Origin: Neckera pumila
Lineage: Eukaryota; Streptophyta; Bryopsida; Hypnales; Neckeraceae
Assembly: GCA_963969595.1 (NCBI GenBank)
Contig: OZ018416.1
Location: 7,270,065-7,334,064, forward strand
DNA: 64,000 bases
Direction: 5' to 3'
The notes beneath the pieces are model-generated. The model was given only the letters and a program-made list of their open reading frames with translations, ran no database searches and was not told where the DNA came from. This document shows, one piece after another, positions 35,785 to 47,920 of the stretch (its first letter is position 1; each line of letters opens with the position of its first letter). Made by a program: the position numbers and the translations under genes.

Positions 35785-36575
35785 TTCTGGGCATGGAAGC
35801 ATTTGTCAATCGCATTCCGCATTTTCCCTATACAGTATGCCGGAGATATGCAATCATGTTCATGCAATCAAGTCCACGCTTTGTACCCACTTGTCTTGAC
35901 CAATACGTACCTGGTTATGTTCTTTATTGAAGTTCTAACTTGTTTAGGACTTCCTTGTCGGGTCCCTGGTTCTTGCTTCAATTTGCAGTCCATTTTGGAA
36001 GTAGAATCACTCTGATCTCAAGAACAACATAATCGAGTTTCTAGTTTGACAAACTATCCCAAAGTTCATTTGAAAAGATCAATGGAATAAAATTAAGCAG
36101 CCTCTTGTCAAACATCTTTGCAAGAATTCATTCCGAGCAGTTTTCAGTTCAATCGAGGATTGGAACTCGTAGAATGGGTACCGCCATGTATAGCCAAGGC
36201 GTGGACTCGATGTTAACAGCTTCGCAGATAGTGACATGGCACCATACATACAGACATCTAGTTGAAGATGAGAACCTTCATTTAGCATACACAACATTAC
36301 CAGCATAGCCTTGCATTCAAGAGTATGATAGCCTGTGCATGCAACATATACTTGAAGATGTAATAATAGATATTTCGTTAAAATGGCAATATTCTATTGT
36401 CATTTTTCCATCTATTTTCTATGATTGGTATAGATTTCCGGCCACATGGTGTAATATATAGGACTGGTATACATTTCAGATCACATGGTCTAAACCTACA
36501 ACTGCCAAGTTTGTGGAATATTGCCATTCTAACAAAATATCCGTTGTAACCTTCACTTTGCAAGTTGTTGCCGAC
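35785..36575 (+). repeat. 5' flank of the ankyrin segmental duplication, copy 1
   Basis: It is collinear with 47335-47920 ('gcaatcatgttcatgcaatc', 'gtggactcgatgttaacag', 'gacatctagttgaagatgag'). Copy 1 has one extra block, the MITE at 36364-36546. Confidence 0.85.
36361..36549. mobile_element. Tourist-like MITE, 183 bp with TAA target duplication
   Basis: The element 36364-36546 has 31-bp inverted ends sharing AATGGCAATATTC and GATATTT. TAA flanks both sides (36361-36363, 36547-36549). The other duplication copy (47889-47900, 'agatgtaacctt') lacks it and has TAA once. TAA fits the TWA rule of PIF/Harbinger-derived MITEs. Confidence 0.88.
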
Positions 36576-37814
36576 ATGGACTCCGTGGAGTCTCTTTGTA
36601 GCATTGCGCATGTTGCAAGTGAGCAAGAGGTACTCGACTGGTCCCACCGCTTACGCCCTGGATCGTTCATCGCGCGCGACACAGGCCTCATCGCCTGTCA
36701 ACGCGCGATCGTTCGCAATCCCAACATAGGCGTCTGCAGAGCATTCCATTCACACCTCGAGATTCGCCAAAATGTCAACAACCTCGTCCCTGAGAATCCC
36801 TCCCGCCGTGCTCCCACAATGCTGCTGCACGCGGCGGTGCTGCGCGGGACAGATGTCGTGCACCTCTTGCTAACACTTCCCGAGGTCGACCTCAACATGG
36901 TTTGCACAAAGGGGTTGACGCCGCTCCACTTGGCGTGTTTGTTGTCACGTTCTGACCTCGTGGAGTCTTTGTTGCGTGACTGTCGCGTGGTTTTGACTGC
37001 CACGACGCTTGATCAGCGGACTGTGCTCCATTGCGCTTGCGGGGATGGAAATTCTATGAGCAAGACTGATTCAAAATGGGAAGTCGTGCACTCGCTCGTG
37101 AAAGCATCTGCAACAAATGGATTTGGGATTTTGAACGCGAGGGACAGTCATGGTAGGACTGCACTTCACTACGCGGCTGAGAATAACCTCACCACTGTTG
37201 TGGTGGAGCTTCTCGTCGCCGAAGCGAAAGCTTCTGCTACGAACTCCACGAATTTTGTGGTTGCTGTGGTGCTGGCGACAGATAGCCGAGGCCGCTTGGC
37301 TGTGCACTTGGCCGCGCAAAAAGGTCACCGCGAGGTTGTGCATTTGCTTCTGCAACGCGCGCCGCACACTCTCCACACTCACGACGACGAAGAGCTGTCA
37401 CCTTTACACCTCGCCATCTGCGGCGGCCATCTCCAAATATTCCTCCAAGAATGGATCCCCCATTACGTCTCCACTTCAAAGTCCCTCACAAAAACTTTCA
37501 TTGAGCTTCTGGAAACAACCACGCACTACAAAGTTGCAACGTTTTTACTGAAGGAGCTGGAGCAACAGCTGCAAGGCTCCTTGTCTCTTACGTTCTGGGC
37601 AATCAAATCCCATTTTGGCTACGGCGCCACCTTGATCCCCCAAATTTTGAAGTGGCAACCCCATCTTGCAAATGAGACTCTGGACCTGGAAAGAAACCAA
37701 ACCCCTCTACACCTTGCCACAATCTCTGGTCAACTAGATGTGGTGGAAGCATTGTGTATGGAGCAAGGTTGGTTATTGCAAGCGAACAAGAAGATTATAA
37801 TAAATTATTATTAA
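36576..37814 (+). pseudogene. Ankyrin-repeat protein gene, 3'-truncated duplicate (lacks PGG domain)
   Basis: An ATG at 36576 opens MDSVESLCSIAHVASEQ, aligned with the complete gene at 47921. The frame stays open through the ankyrin region (for example TPLHLAC, GRTALHYAAENN, SPLHLAI, TPLHLAT). Homology ends at about 37794 in LLQANKK, and seven foreign codons follow to a TAA at 37812. The linker, the PGG domain and all four membrane segments are lost. Small in-frame changes (one added residue near IFLQEW, three near HFGYGATL) but no stop or frameshift precede the break. K-family sequence begins right at the break. It could still make a soluble ankyrin protein; I regard it as a pseudogene or a neofunctional fragment. 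Confidence 0.85.
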
Positions 37815-37974
37815 TTTTTTATTTGCAAATTTCGGTTCTTGCGCCATTGTTACAACAGAAACTGCTGCGCGGAAATAGGGGAAAAACGAATTTTTGAGCC
37901 AAAAAAAAGTAAATTTCAGGGTATCTTGGAAGATTATAGAGCAGCCCTCCAAAGGCCTGAAATTTTCTCTAATG
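37795..37974. mobile_element. K-family element K5, left-truncated at the ankyrin break
   Basis: This matches the right half of K4 ('gcggaaatagggg', 'ggtatcttgga'-type segment, 'ggcctgaaattttctctaatg'). The left half is absent, which places a deletion or recombination point exactly at the end of ankyrin homology. Confidence 0.75.
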
Positions 37975-37994
37975 GTTTAGGGATTAGACGCATA

Positions 37995-38180
37995 CATTAG
38001 AGGAAAAATCGGTCCTCTAGAGGGCTGCTCCAGATTGACATGCCAAGCTATTTCAAATTTGGCTTGTCAATATGAAAAAGTATCTCCGGTGAACAGTAAG
38101 ATTTTGTACTTTTTTCTTAAATTTTTAGTTTTAAATTTTTTAAATTTTTTTAAAGAGATTCAAATTATTATTATTATTGA

Positions 38181-38214
<34 letters not shown>

Positions 38215-38390
38215 GTTTTTTATTTTTTTATTTTTTACTTGTAAAACTAGAGTCTTGTGCTATTGTCATTGCAATTTGAACTCTGCGGAAATAGGGAAAA
38301 ATTGAATTTTTTAGCTTTGAAAAACAAAATTTTAGGGTACTTTGGAGGATTGAGGAGCAGCCTTCTGGAGGCCTGGAATTTTCTCTAATG
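37995..38390. mobile_element. K-family element K4 with ATT microsatellite
   Basis: It starts CATTAGAGGAAAAATCGG and ends GGAATTTTCTCTAATG, with CTCTAGAGGGCTGCTCC and GGAGCAGCCTTCTGGAG just inside. It contains a small hairpin ('gacatgccaag', 'tttggcttgtcaa') and an (ATT)n run at 38165-38214. Confidence 0.85.
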
Positions 38391-41300
38391 ATAATTCAAC
38401 TCCTATGCCTACTCTTGGCATTAAGTCCCAACATCTCAAAGTTCAAAACCGACGAATTGTTGACAATTAGCATGTAGTTACAATTATTTCATGGGTGCAT
38501 ATGTTAATTTGCAAGTTATTGCATCGTTACAATGTACATGATTACTACAAAGAAATGGCACGATTTTGTAATTTATATTAACTATGTAGCTTTTATACGT
38601 TAATCACAAGTGCGCAAAAAACACAAATTATGCACAAAAATTTACATTCTTTATCGTGCATTTTCTATTCATTGGAAGACATAGAAAATCTATGACAATA
38701 ATGTTATTGGAGTCATTATTGGAATAATGCTTATTAAATGGTATCACTGTTCCAAAAAGTATTGTCAATGTTCAATTGTTGATTACCATTCTAATTTTAA
38801 AAAATTTGTTAATTAAATCTCTAGCATTTTGAATTATATCCATCGTTATTGTAGGCCATCAAATTTAAGTTTGAACTAAATCCATCAATAGGCTACCAAG
38901 AAACCTGATAGCGTAGTGAAAGAATTATTTCATTTTAGCTTGAATTGATTCTATGAGTAGGTCAGCAAGAAACTTGGTAACATATTAAAAGAATCTCTTC
39001 ACTAGTAGTTGGTGAGAATTGAAAGTGGAGGGGTCCTCTTTATACTATAATCCAATCTATGGACACTCAAAAGATATGGGAGAACTTGAAGATGAGAGCT
39101 TCACTTCTCATAGTCAAGTTATTTTGAAAATGTATAAATCGTGTTCAAAGTAGAAATTCAGACCTTAGTTTGGCATAGTAGAATATCTTTTTAAGAAAAT
39201 CTTTGAACTAGTATAAGTTGATAAATGAATCCAGATTTCATCTCCAAAAATCCATTTAAGATTCAGAGCCTCTAGTCAAGAGTTATGGACAAAATTCAAA
39301 GGCAATGTTTGAAAATGTCAAAAAAATGTCCTTTCCAACCTATCTCTAAACTTTGTCCATAACTTTTGATTGGAGACTCTAAATCTCAAACGGATTTCTA
39401 GACATGAAAGCTAGATTCATTTACCAACTTTTTGGAGTTCAAAGTTTTTTGAAAAAAGTTATTCCACTATGCCTAAATGAGGTCTAAATTTTTACTTTGA
39501 AACAATTCTTGCTTTTCAATTGACTTAGTATTGAAATTGTGAAAAATAAAAATATGCAATGTTTGTACAATAATTATGCACAGACATGATGTTGTGTAAT
39601 TATTGCACTAACTTTATGTGTCTTAGAAAAGCACTAATGCTGCACGAAATTAGTTACGCATCACTAAACCACTGAAGTCATACATATTTTGTCATGCATA
39701 GTGTTTGTGCAACTTTTGCACTTCAAACTCAAATATGAATGATATGCCTAAATTACATGGTAGTAATGAATGTCAATATCATGTAACAACAACATTTCCA
39801 ATTCATGAATGTAACATGAAAGCAATGCCCGTTGATAATCATACAATTACTAGTGACAATTCTTGACATGGGAACTTTGTGATGAATCCTTTTGGAGGTT
39901 CCGCCTAGTACCTACTTAGAATTTTGTCCACTTGCCCAAATAGCCCGCTTGCCTAGAATTTTGCACGCCACCCAATTGTAATTATTTTATATTTTTTATA
40001 TAACCAAAAGATCCTATCCAATAATAGAGATTATCCTTCATATTTAACCTACATGGCACTTTGTGCTTGATTAATGTTGCTATGCACCTAACAGTGCTTT
40101 GATATAGGCCTAAACTCTACTTGCTTTGTTATGTAGGATTTAGGTGTTAAAATATTATTATAATATACTTCCTTTCATTTAGAGGGCAAAAATCAAGCAG
40201 GTGGGTGGAGTTTGATTGGATGGACAAAAATATGCCCACATGGATTGCTAAGTGGAATCCAAAACCGATTGGAATTAAGGTAGAATAGCATATGAGCACC
40301 TAGATTTGCAATCTAGATATCTTGTACAATGTGCTGATTGTTGCCTATATTTTTTAAAGAAAGAATTAGTTGAATTGACTAAAGTACAAGTAAAATCATA
40401 TTAATCCCTTAAAAACTTGAATTGAAATGAATTTTCAAACCAAAAATATAAAATTGTTAGTAGATGGGGGTCATAACTATCTTAAAAAGGTTCAAAATCA
40501 ATGAGCAATCCATAATCCTATTTGATAAGTGTTTTAAAAGCACAAGTTCCATATTCTAGCAGCATCTCTTTTATTGGCTGAAGCTACAAATTATTAGTTT
40601 TGACAAGTACTTATCTACAATTAAGCTTAAATAAATCAACAATTATTGAACTACATTTTTATCAACCTTAAACCATCTATAAATAGATGTGAATTTGGTA
40701 TCATTTTCTGACAATAGCACCCAATTGCTTGTCTGAAGTATATGACTTATACACTCTGCGGAAATGGGTGGGAGACAAGCGCAAATGGAAGGGTCTTGTA
40801 GATGGCGGAATTAGGTGACAAATTGCATCGGGCTAATTGACTATAAAACTAGCCTATCACTATTCACTATCCGATTCCATCATCGTATATTTGGCTCCAA
40901 GACCGTCCATTCAAACATCCAAATTTGTCTAGATTATGACAAAATCAATGCATTAATGCCCAATTGGGGTAACGTGTCAAAGCTTGATTGGTGATTACTT
41001 AAGTGCCATTAGATACATAGAAAGGTGGTTGTGGAGTGTTAATGGGATGTTTATCTATAAACCACTCTATAGATGGTTTTGTAATTATAAGACCACCTCA
41101 AAAATTCACAAAAATTATAATTTTAATCGAAAAATTACAATTCCACTTGGATTTGATCTGTGAAACAAGCACACACCTTTGAAAAATATGTGCCCCTCTA
41201 GGAAACTTCTTGGAATTGGCCTCAAGATATTCAAATTTCATATCAAGGCGGTAATAGGCTTATAGTGGTAATATGTTTGTCTACCTTAGTGCTGAGGCAT

Positions 41301-41560
41301 GCCCACACTTTTAGACTTCAACCTTCACCGGTAGCCTTGTACAGTTGGCCCAAAGTAAAGATAATGAAACCCTCGTGTAAAACACAATTAAAAAATAATT
41401 CAATAATGCATAACTTTTTGGCTGTATATTCAAATGCTACAAAAAAACCCAAAGTCCATGCACCCCTCCTCGCAAAGATCTTTCTAAGAGTACTGAGGTG
41501 GATACACCTAAAAGCGCCAAAAAATGTGCTGTGGATAATTAGAGGGCTTACTGAGAAATA
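38391..41560. repeat. R dispersed repeat, copy interrupted by an H-containing block
   Basis: The stretches 38391-38432 and 39885-41560 together follow 59055-61060. The 1.45 kb between them (38433-39884) holds H3 and unassigned AT-rich sequence. The R part has no protein family; open frames in it are not kept between the copies. Confidence 0.75.
39115..39525. repeat. H-family palindrome, copy H3
   Basis: The arms pair around about 39325 ('gagttatggacaaa' left, 'tttgtccataacttttgatt' right). 'tggcatagtagaat' at 39170 is answered by 'ttccactatgcctaaatgag' near 39463. Confidence 0.8.
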
Positions 41561-41580
41561 ATGAATATAGGAGAGCAAAG

Positions 41581-42850
41581 AAACATGGTAAAAAGGAAGA
41601 AATGCACAATTAATTTTCAGATTCTAGCAAATATAAGACCACAGTAGGCATTGAAAGTTTTGACAGTAGAGTGGTTAAAACAGCTCATAGGCTGCCTTGA
41701 AAACAATGGAGAACATGCAAAAGCTCCTTCCTCAAGGTGCCAGAAATCAAAGAGATACAACAGCAGTAAAGTTATTAAAAATGAATAAGATATGGAAGAT
41801 ATTGAAAAAAAATGTTAATGGAAGGGCTTGTTAGAAATCTAAATAACCATGTGATGTGAACATCAACGGCTTGCCAAACGTGCCAAAACCGTCACCCCTC
41901 ATTTCAAGAACTATTGGACAGTTGTTAGTATGTTCAGTTCAAAAGCCAAAGAACCATTAAGAGCTTGTCAGTTCAAGCAAGCATAGGAATCCTATGAGAT
42001 TTCGTGCGCGTTGGAGTGCCGGGGAGAGGCATTTAACCCCTAGCTAGTGATGCATAATTCATTTCTTGACCGCCACTTTGTGTCGTTCACAGCTTGGCGC
42101 TAAGGCAAAGGTGGCCACTCCCAAGTGCTATCACTTGGTAAGGATTTTCGTGTGTTGTGCGGCTTATTGTATCTTTGTCTGTCTGTTTTGAATTCTCTGA
42201 GTTACAGTGAATGGTCGAAAGCTAGCTAGCTGGTCTCATCTGATCATCTTTTGAGGTTGTTGGAGTTTTTGTGGAGATGGAGAGCAGGAGGATGTTCACC
42301 TGGAGCAGCCGCCGCGCTTCGACTCTGCCTGTGTCACCCACTTTTGAGTTCTTCTCAGCTCCCTAGGGTTTACAGCTCATTGTTTGTGTTGTTATTTGTC
42401 CTATATTTACGTTCATAGCGGAGCTGTAAATCTTAGGGAGCGGCAAGAGTGTGAGCAGAGCTTGCACGTTTGATCTGCTTGTTACACTTACGAAGTACTG
42501 GATCAGGGTCATGTTTTTTTACTTTCCAGTTTGTCGATGCTTCCTTGGGTGCAATGACTTCTTCATATTTGGGTATTCAGTTATGTGACTAATATTGATG
42601 TATTTCTGGCCCTAGTTGTTTGCAATTTGCTCAAGCTACAGACAGGTTCATGCAGTCACCGTCGTAAGTCTGCTCCATCGTAAGACTATTCAATTATGAT
42701 CCTGCGTTGTAAGTTTGCTCTCTGTGTTAGGGTATCCAGTTATGGGATTGATTTCCAATCCTCCCTTGTAAGTGTGCTCCCCGTTCAGTACGTTGTGCTT
42801 AGTGGGTGTTTCTCACCAGGGCGGTTCTAAATTATTTGTGCATTTTGCAG
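41581..42850. other. Mixed intergenic sequence; possible 5' part of the next gene
   Basis: The base composition becomes balanced after about 42000. A short open frame at 42277-42366 (MESRRMFTWSSRR..., 29 residues) has a good start context but stops early; it may be an upstream frame or part of a first exon. Three loosely repeated 'gtaag[tc][tc]tgctc' segments lie at 42665-42785. No exon can be fixed. Confidence 0.4.
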
Positions 42851-43743
42851 GCACAAAGGAGTGAAAGGGTGTACGTAGCGGAAGATGCTGATCAAAATTA
42901 CGACGAGCTGAACATTGATATGGCGGAACCTTTGCCTTGTGAGCTACGGCTCATTGATGATTGTTTTTTTGGAAGGAAGAGACGGAGTTCTGCAAGCACT
43001 GTCAATGGCAGTTCTCAGCAGTTCTCAGCACAGGTAAGAGTAGTGCTTGAAGATCTCCACTCCGGACTGTTCTTTCATGAGGGTGTTTGCCGTTTAACTT
43101 AAGGAGTATGTGAATCACAGTAGTCATCTCCAAATTCGGAGTCAAAGGGGCTGGACTCTATGTCCAGTGAGTACTGAGGTTTACAGATCAGGTCGTTCAG
43201 ATGAGTGATGAGGTTTACAGATGAGGTTATTGAGTTTAACTCTGATTAACTTAACTGAGTTTGTTTTTTGTTTGCTTTGATTACTCAAGTGAATGCTTCT
43301 GCTCAATGTCTCAAATTGGTCCTCATATCTCTCTTGCATCAGCTCAACAAGTTGCATTTGTGCAGGTTCCACTGGTTAGTTTTTGTGTACTTGACCCTAC
43401 TTGCCCGACTCAACAGAATTTGTCCGTAATGTTTGCAGATCCAGTTCTGGTGCTGGTCTCCATCCATTAAAGTAGTGGGCCAGACACGTTTTGACCCCAA
43501 AGACATAGAAGCTTTGCCCCCAGAGACGAAACCAAGTACACCTTGCATGACAAGGTGTGTGTGTTTGCAGAAGACTGTACTTTGCCTTTTTTCTTTGTCA
43601 TTGTTAGCTCTTCTAGTTTGGTTCCTCTTTCACTTTCTTCATCGTCAATGTTGTGGTTTTCTGGTCTACTTTCATTAGATCTCCTTGTTCACCTTTGTTT
43701 TATGTTGTGCAGGTGTACTGTGGATGTTGCCTGGACAGCCTAA
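42851..43743 (+). CDS. Possible multi-exon gene of unknown function (3' part)
   Basis: Four segments join in one frame at GT-AG borders: 42851-43033, 43366-43374 (a 9-base exon), 43439-43554 and 43713-43743, ending in TAA. They encode 112 residues: AQRSERVYVAEDADQNYDEL, then CELRLIDDCFFGRKRRSSAS, then IQFWCWSPSIKVVGQTRF, then DPKDIEALPPETKPS, and a short tail. The first exon with the start codon is not established; 42277 is one candidate. The 9-base exon is the weakest part of the model. Composition and consistent phases support a real gene; I do not recognise the family. Confidence 0.4.
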
Positions 43744-44249
43744 TGTAGTGACAGTGGGAGTTTATATTACTGCCTAATAGTCAAGTTGCCAACAAGGAGA
43801 TATTGATTAGAAACGAGGCTTGGAAGGACTTGCATCTATAGCTCCTTTCAATACTCTTTATAAAGATCTTTATTTCTTTTGTACTATTTTACATAACTCC
43901 GATTCCTATAACAAACCAAGCATGTGTGTAGGTAGAAGCTGTATATCTTTGTACATCAGTCCTTCAGCCTTGCTAAAACATCTAAATAGAATACACCTAT
44001 ATTTAATACAAAATTTGCTTGTATCAACGCTTCTATAGAATCATAAACAACTAGAGATTCGGCGTTGCAAACTTACAGTTCAGTGTTGGAGTAGTGGGAC
44101 TATGAGCAGAATCAAGCAACGTGAGTATCTTCAATGGTAATCTTCTGTTCCAAGTACAACAGTTGTAGTAATTCCAAATGCTTTCCTCTATTGAACAGGT
44201 GGGTAGCTTGAGTAAATCCGTCTTGCCCAAGGAATAACGCTTGATGGAA

Positions 44250-46343
44250 TTACTGATCTGGGTCCTTACCTTCTCTTTTGAATTTCAATCTCAGAGCAGC
44301 CACTCTTTGATTCCAAATACAGGGAGCAGGGACCTTATCACAATAGGGAGCGTGGTATAGGGAGGCTGGCAGAGTTCTTCCACTTTTTAACAGTTTTTGG
44401 AGTTCATCACCCCATCCATTCTTCTTTTGTTCTTCATAGTATGCTCTCAGCCGTTTCTCATTGGCCCTCTCTTCGTTTATGTCCTTCTGTTCATCTGCCT
44501 TCTTTACCTTCAATGTTTCCCTCTCCTTCTTTCTTGCTTGAGTTTGAATTCTTTTCTCTTGCACTTCTCTTGCTACCTCTTGTCTTTTCTCTTGCAAGTC
44601 CTTTAGCATTTGGATGTGGTTGTTCTCAGTCAAGAGAAGTGAGTTTGAGTAATCTATGTAGGATTGTATCCTCTGTCTCTTTGATGATTGAGTTCTCTGG
44701 CTTGGATGTAATGGTTTTTGCATGTCATTGAGGTTTTGGTTTTGGCTTGACATTTTGTCGCCTTGGCTTGCCTTGTTGTCTTGATTAGGAGTGGATTCTT
44801 CATGGTCAAAGTCTACACTTTGAGGTTCTTCCATGGTGAGGTTAGGTTCTTGGAGAACTTTCTGCTTCAGTTCCTCATAAGCTTCTCCATTTGCATCACT
44901 GTCTTCTTCTACATCTACAAGCAGCTTAGATGGTCCATACTTTCCGCCCATTGCATGAGCGTTTAGGGGGAATATCCCTATAGTTCGAAATCTACTCTTT
45001 ATGTTGTTGAAGATTAGGGCTTTTATGAGAGAATTGCACACCCATTCTCCTAAGATCACTTTAGTGACTTTGGCTCCCCTATTGTGCATTGTCCAGATGT
45101 CTCTGTAGATGCAAAATGCTAGTTTAAAATTGTTGAAACAACTAATATTTAAGGGCTGTAGTGCATGTGAAGTATGAGAGGGTTGAGTCAATAAATCTAT
45201 ATCTAGAGTTCTGCATTTCTCTATCACTTGAAGAGTCACATGAGAATTGTGTCCATCAACTATGAGTAGATGACGGTTGGTAGGTGAGACACCTCTTCTC
45301 TTCTGTAGATTGTCTACAAAGTGATCTATCCACTTATCAAATAAGTACCCTGTCATTCGTGCATTCTCTTGCATCCCCATTCTTGCTCCCTCTTCACATT
45401 TAGCAATGTGGACATTTTGATACTGCTTCCCCTTAAAAACATAATAGTTAGGTATACAATCACCTGCTGCATTGATGCATGACAATGCTGCCATGTGTTG
45501 ACGGTGGTTGGGGGTAATGATATGGACGTTTCTTACACCAGTCCAAGCTAGAACTCTTGCTCCTCCACTCCTTCCTGCTTGTGCTCCACTTTCGTCAGTG
45601 TTCCATATGTGGCTTTCTTCATACTTGTATTTTTTGTACAGCATCTGCAAGTTCTTGTACAGAGTGGCCACATGATTTGGGCCTAGGGCTTTTGCCCTGG
45701 CCACCTCCAGTTCTTGTGCTTTCCGCAGTGAGATATTGGGATGGCGTTGCTTGAACCATCTGACCCATCCATTACCAGGTATTCCTTCTTTGAAAGGGGT
45801 TGGGCGATGTTGTGTCATGATGGCTACCCTTATTCTCTATATCAACCAAGTTAGAGGGAAGCCTCGGTCAGCCATGTCTAGTAAATACTTCACAAGTTCT
45901 TGTTCCTCATCTAATGTGAGTACAATATTTTGTCCTCTTTTTGTAGACAAGGTTCTACCATGTACATGATCTCTTAGGCTCGTCCTAGGAATTCCATAGT
46001 AATCAGCTGCTGAGCACATCCTAGCTCCTCTGTCTACTGCTCTCATAGCTACCTTGAATTGGGAATCACTCCAGTTTCCATTCTTTTTGAGTTTCTTTTT
46101 TCTGTCTACTTTGGAAGTTGTAGCCATACCTTTAGATTTAGACAATGGTGGACACTCTTCATTTGGTTGCATGTTCCTTGCCTCCTTCAAAAGTTCTCTT
46201 TTGTCTCCTGACGGGTTGTCCATGGTTTGGCTATCCTTTAGCTGCCACAGCTTCAATGCTCCCTTCTTCTTCTCATGTGGTCGGAGTTGCATTTGTCTGC
46301 TTGAAGCCTCCCCCATGTGTAAGTCAATATAGTCACTCTGCAC
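44250..46343 (-). pseudogene. pogo-like DDE transposase with psq-type HTH, inactivated
   Basis: A single minus-strand frame from 46343 to 44250 is broken only by one TAG at 45839-45837, between GFPLTWLI and the downstream TQHRPTPFKEGIPGNGWVRW. Upstream are a psq-like helix-turn-helix (WSDSQFKVAMRAV, YGIPRTSLRDHV). Downstream is the DDE_1 domain: WNTDESG (first Asp), HLLIVDGHNSH (second Asp), and HALQPLNISCF where the family has QPLD, so the third catalytic Asp is Asn. A charged coiled coil forms the C-terminus (about 44390-44660). The order matches Tc1/mariner pogo/Tigger-type transposases. Stop plus lost Asp mean it cannot cut DNA. I found no convincing inverted ends. Confidence 0.88.
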
Positions 46344-46400
46344 CTACATGTCTTCCATCTTGTTGTTAGGTTGTAGTCTTGTGTAGCTTGTTTTCTCAAG

Positions 46401-46673
46401 CTACTCAGATTTGCAAGGTAGGACTAAACTACCTTCTCCTCCACTAAATGCACAAAATGATTGCATTTGCCCTCTCTCCTCCTTAGCTGATTTCGAGTAT
46501 AATACCCTCATATCATGGAGTTGGTCCATTGCATCCCTTGCCCTTATGGCTGCTACCAAATCAATTCCTCCCTTTGCTGCTTTTGGACGTGAAACCTTGC
46601 CTCTCTTCAAGAACTGAATGTCATCATCCTCAACTCTCTGGCCCTCATGGCCCTCCATCTCAGTTCTCTTCAT
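46401..46673 (-). other. Open frame upstream of the transposase, possibly its 5' exon
   Basis: A 90-codon frame begins MKRTEMEGHEGQRVEDDD and ends shortly before the transposase frame, on the same strand. Its charged composition resembles N-terminal regions of transposases. I could not find a splice pair that joins the frames without a stop. Confidence 0.3.
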
Positions 46674-47334
46674 CTAAAGTTGCCTGATCTGAAGAAGCTC
46701 TCTACTTTCTAAAATTGAATAGTGACGTTTTCTTCAACTAACACACTCTCTCTTTCTCTCTCCAAGTTCTTCCTACGTTCTCTGGATGTTTTGCATGTAA
46801 CAATGTGGTTGTACTAAAGCTTTTGTTGACCATTTCTAAATCACCTTCTTGGGATTGCATCTTCAATTCAATAAAGTAAAATTGCCGCCCAAGCATTTCA
46901 AAATTGTTTTATTGTGTTTATTAGAGAGCACCATTTGTGCTTCTAACTAATTTCAATAAGCACTCTAAAATGCCTGTACCACTCTTTTAAATCATAATGA
47001 ACAAGTTTAAAAGTGCCAGCACTTATGCTTGTGATAATCTTCTTTACACTTTTTAATCATTCAATCGTCACCTGATTACTCTTGTAAACACACCTTATAA
47101 TGATAAGCACTAAGCAGTAATGACACTGACACAACTAAAAGCCGCCATTTTGCAAACAATGACGATTTCCTTATGACTGAAGTCTATTTTGGGGCTAATT
47201 TTAGAGTGCACTTCAAGGCACGGCGCGATTTTAGGGGTACCCACTTTAAGGACACAATCAGAGGATGTACAGTCAAAAAGATCTGTAATTAGAATAATCT
47301 AAGACACATAACTTTCAAACCGTAACGCCACGAA
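46674..47334. other. Intergenic; no gene seen
   Basis: A CT-rich tract (about 46740-46770) could be a promoter or 5' UTR of the transposase. The remainder is unassigned. No repeat shared with other parts was recognised. Confidence 0.45.
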
Positions 47335-47920
47335 CATGGAAGCAATTGTCAATAGCATCCCGCAATTTCCATGTCGGAAGTACGCAATCATGTTCATGCA
47401 ATCCAGTCCACGCTTTGGACCCACTGGTCTTGAAGTTGACCAGTACCTAGTTTTGTTCTTTGTTGACGTTCTGGATCAGTACGTAATTCCGTATTGGGTC
47501 CTTCATTCTTGATTCAATTTGCAGTCCCTCTGGAAGTAGAATCACTCTGGCCTCAACAACAACATAACGAAGAGTCCAGTTTGACAAACTATCCCAAAGT
47601 TCATTTGAAAATGTAGAAAAGATGGAACCGGATGGTACCAAAGCAGCCTCTTATCGAACATTCTTAGAAAGAATTCTTTCCGAGCAGTTTTCAGTTCGAT
47701 CGCGGAACTTGTAGAATGCTTACCACCATAGCCAAGGCGTGGACTCGATGTTAACAGCTTCGCAGATAGTGACATGGTACCATACAGACATCTAGTTGAA
47801 GATGAGAACGTTCATTTAGCACGTCCAACATTACCACCATAGCCTAACCTTCAAGGGTATGATAGCCTAAGCAACATACAGTTAGAAGATGTAACCTTCA
47901 ATTTGCAATTTGTTGCCGAC
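47335..47920 (+). repeat. 5' flank of the ankyrin segmental duplication, copy 2
   Basis: It is collinear with 35785-36575 without the MITE. It probably contains the promoter of the complete ankyrin gene, but no clear TATA element is assigned. Confidence 0.8.

Noticed and set aside
36513..36575. Upstream in-frame extension of the truncated ankyrin gene
   Set aside because: It begins at GTG within the MITE; the conserved start is the ATG at 36576, shared with the complete copy.
41265..41561. 98-codon frame in the R repeat, with a partial counterpart near 60878
   Set aside because: The R copies diverge with frameshifts and differing stops; only nucleotide similarity is kept, so no coding constraint is visible.
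42277..42366. 29-codon frame starting MESRRMFTWSSRR
   Set aside because: It is too short and has no supported link to the next exon; it is kept only as a possible upstream frame or first-exon candidate.
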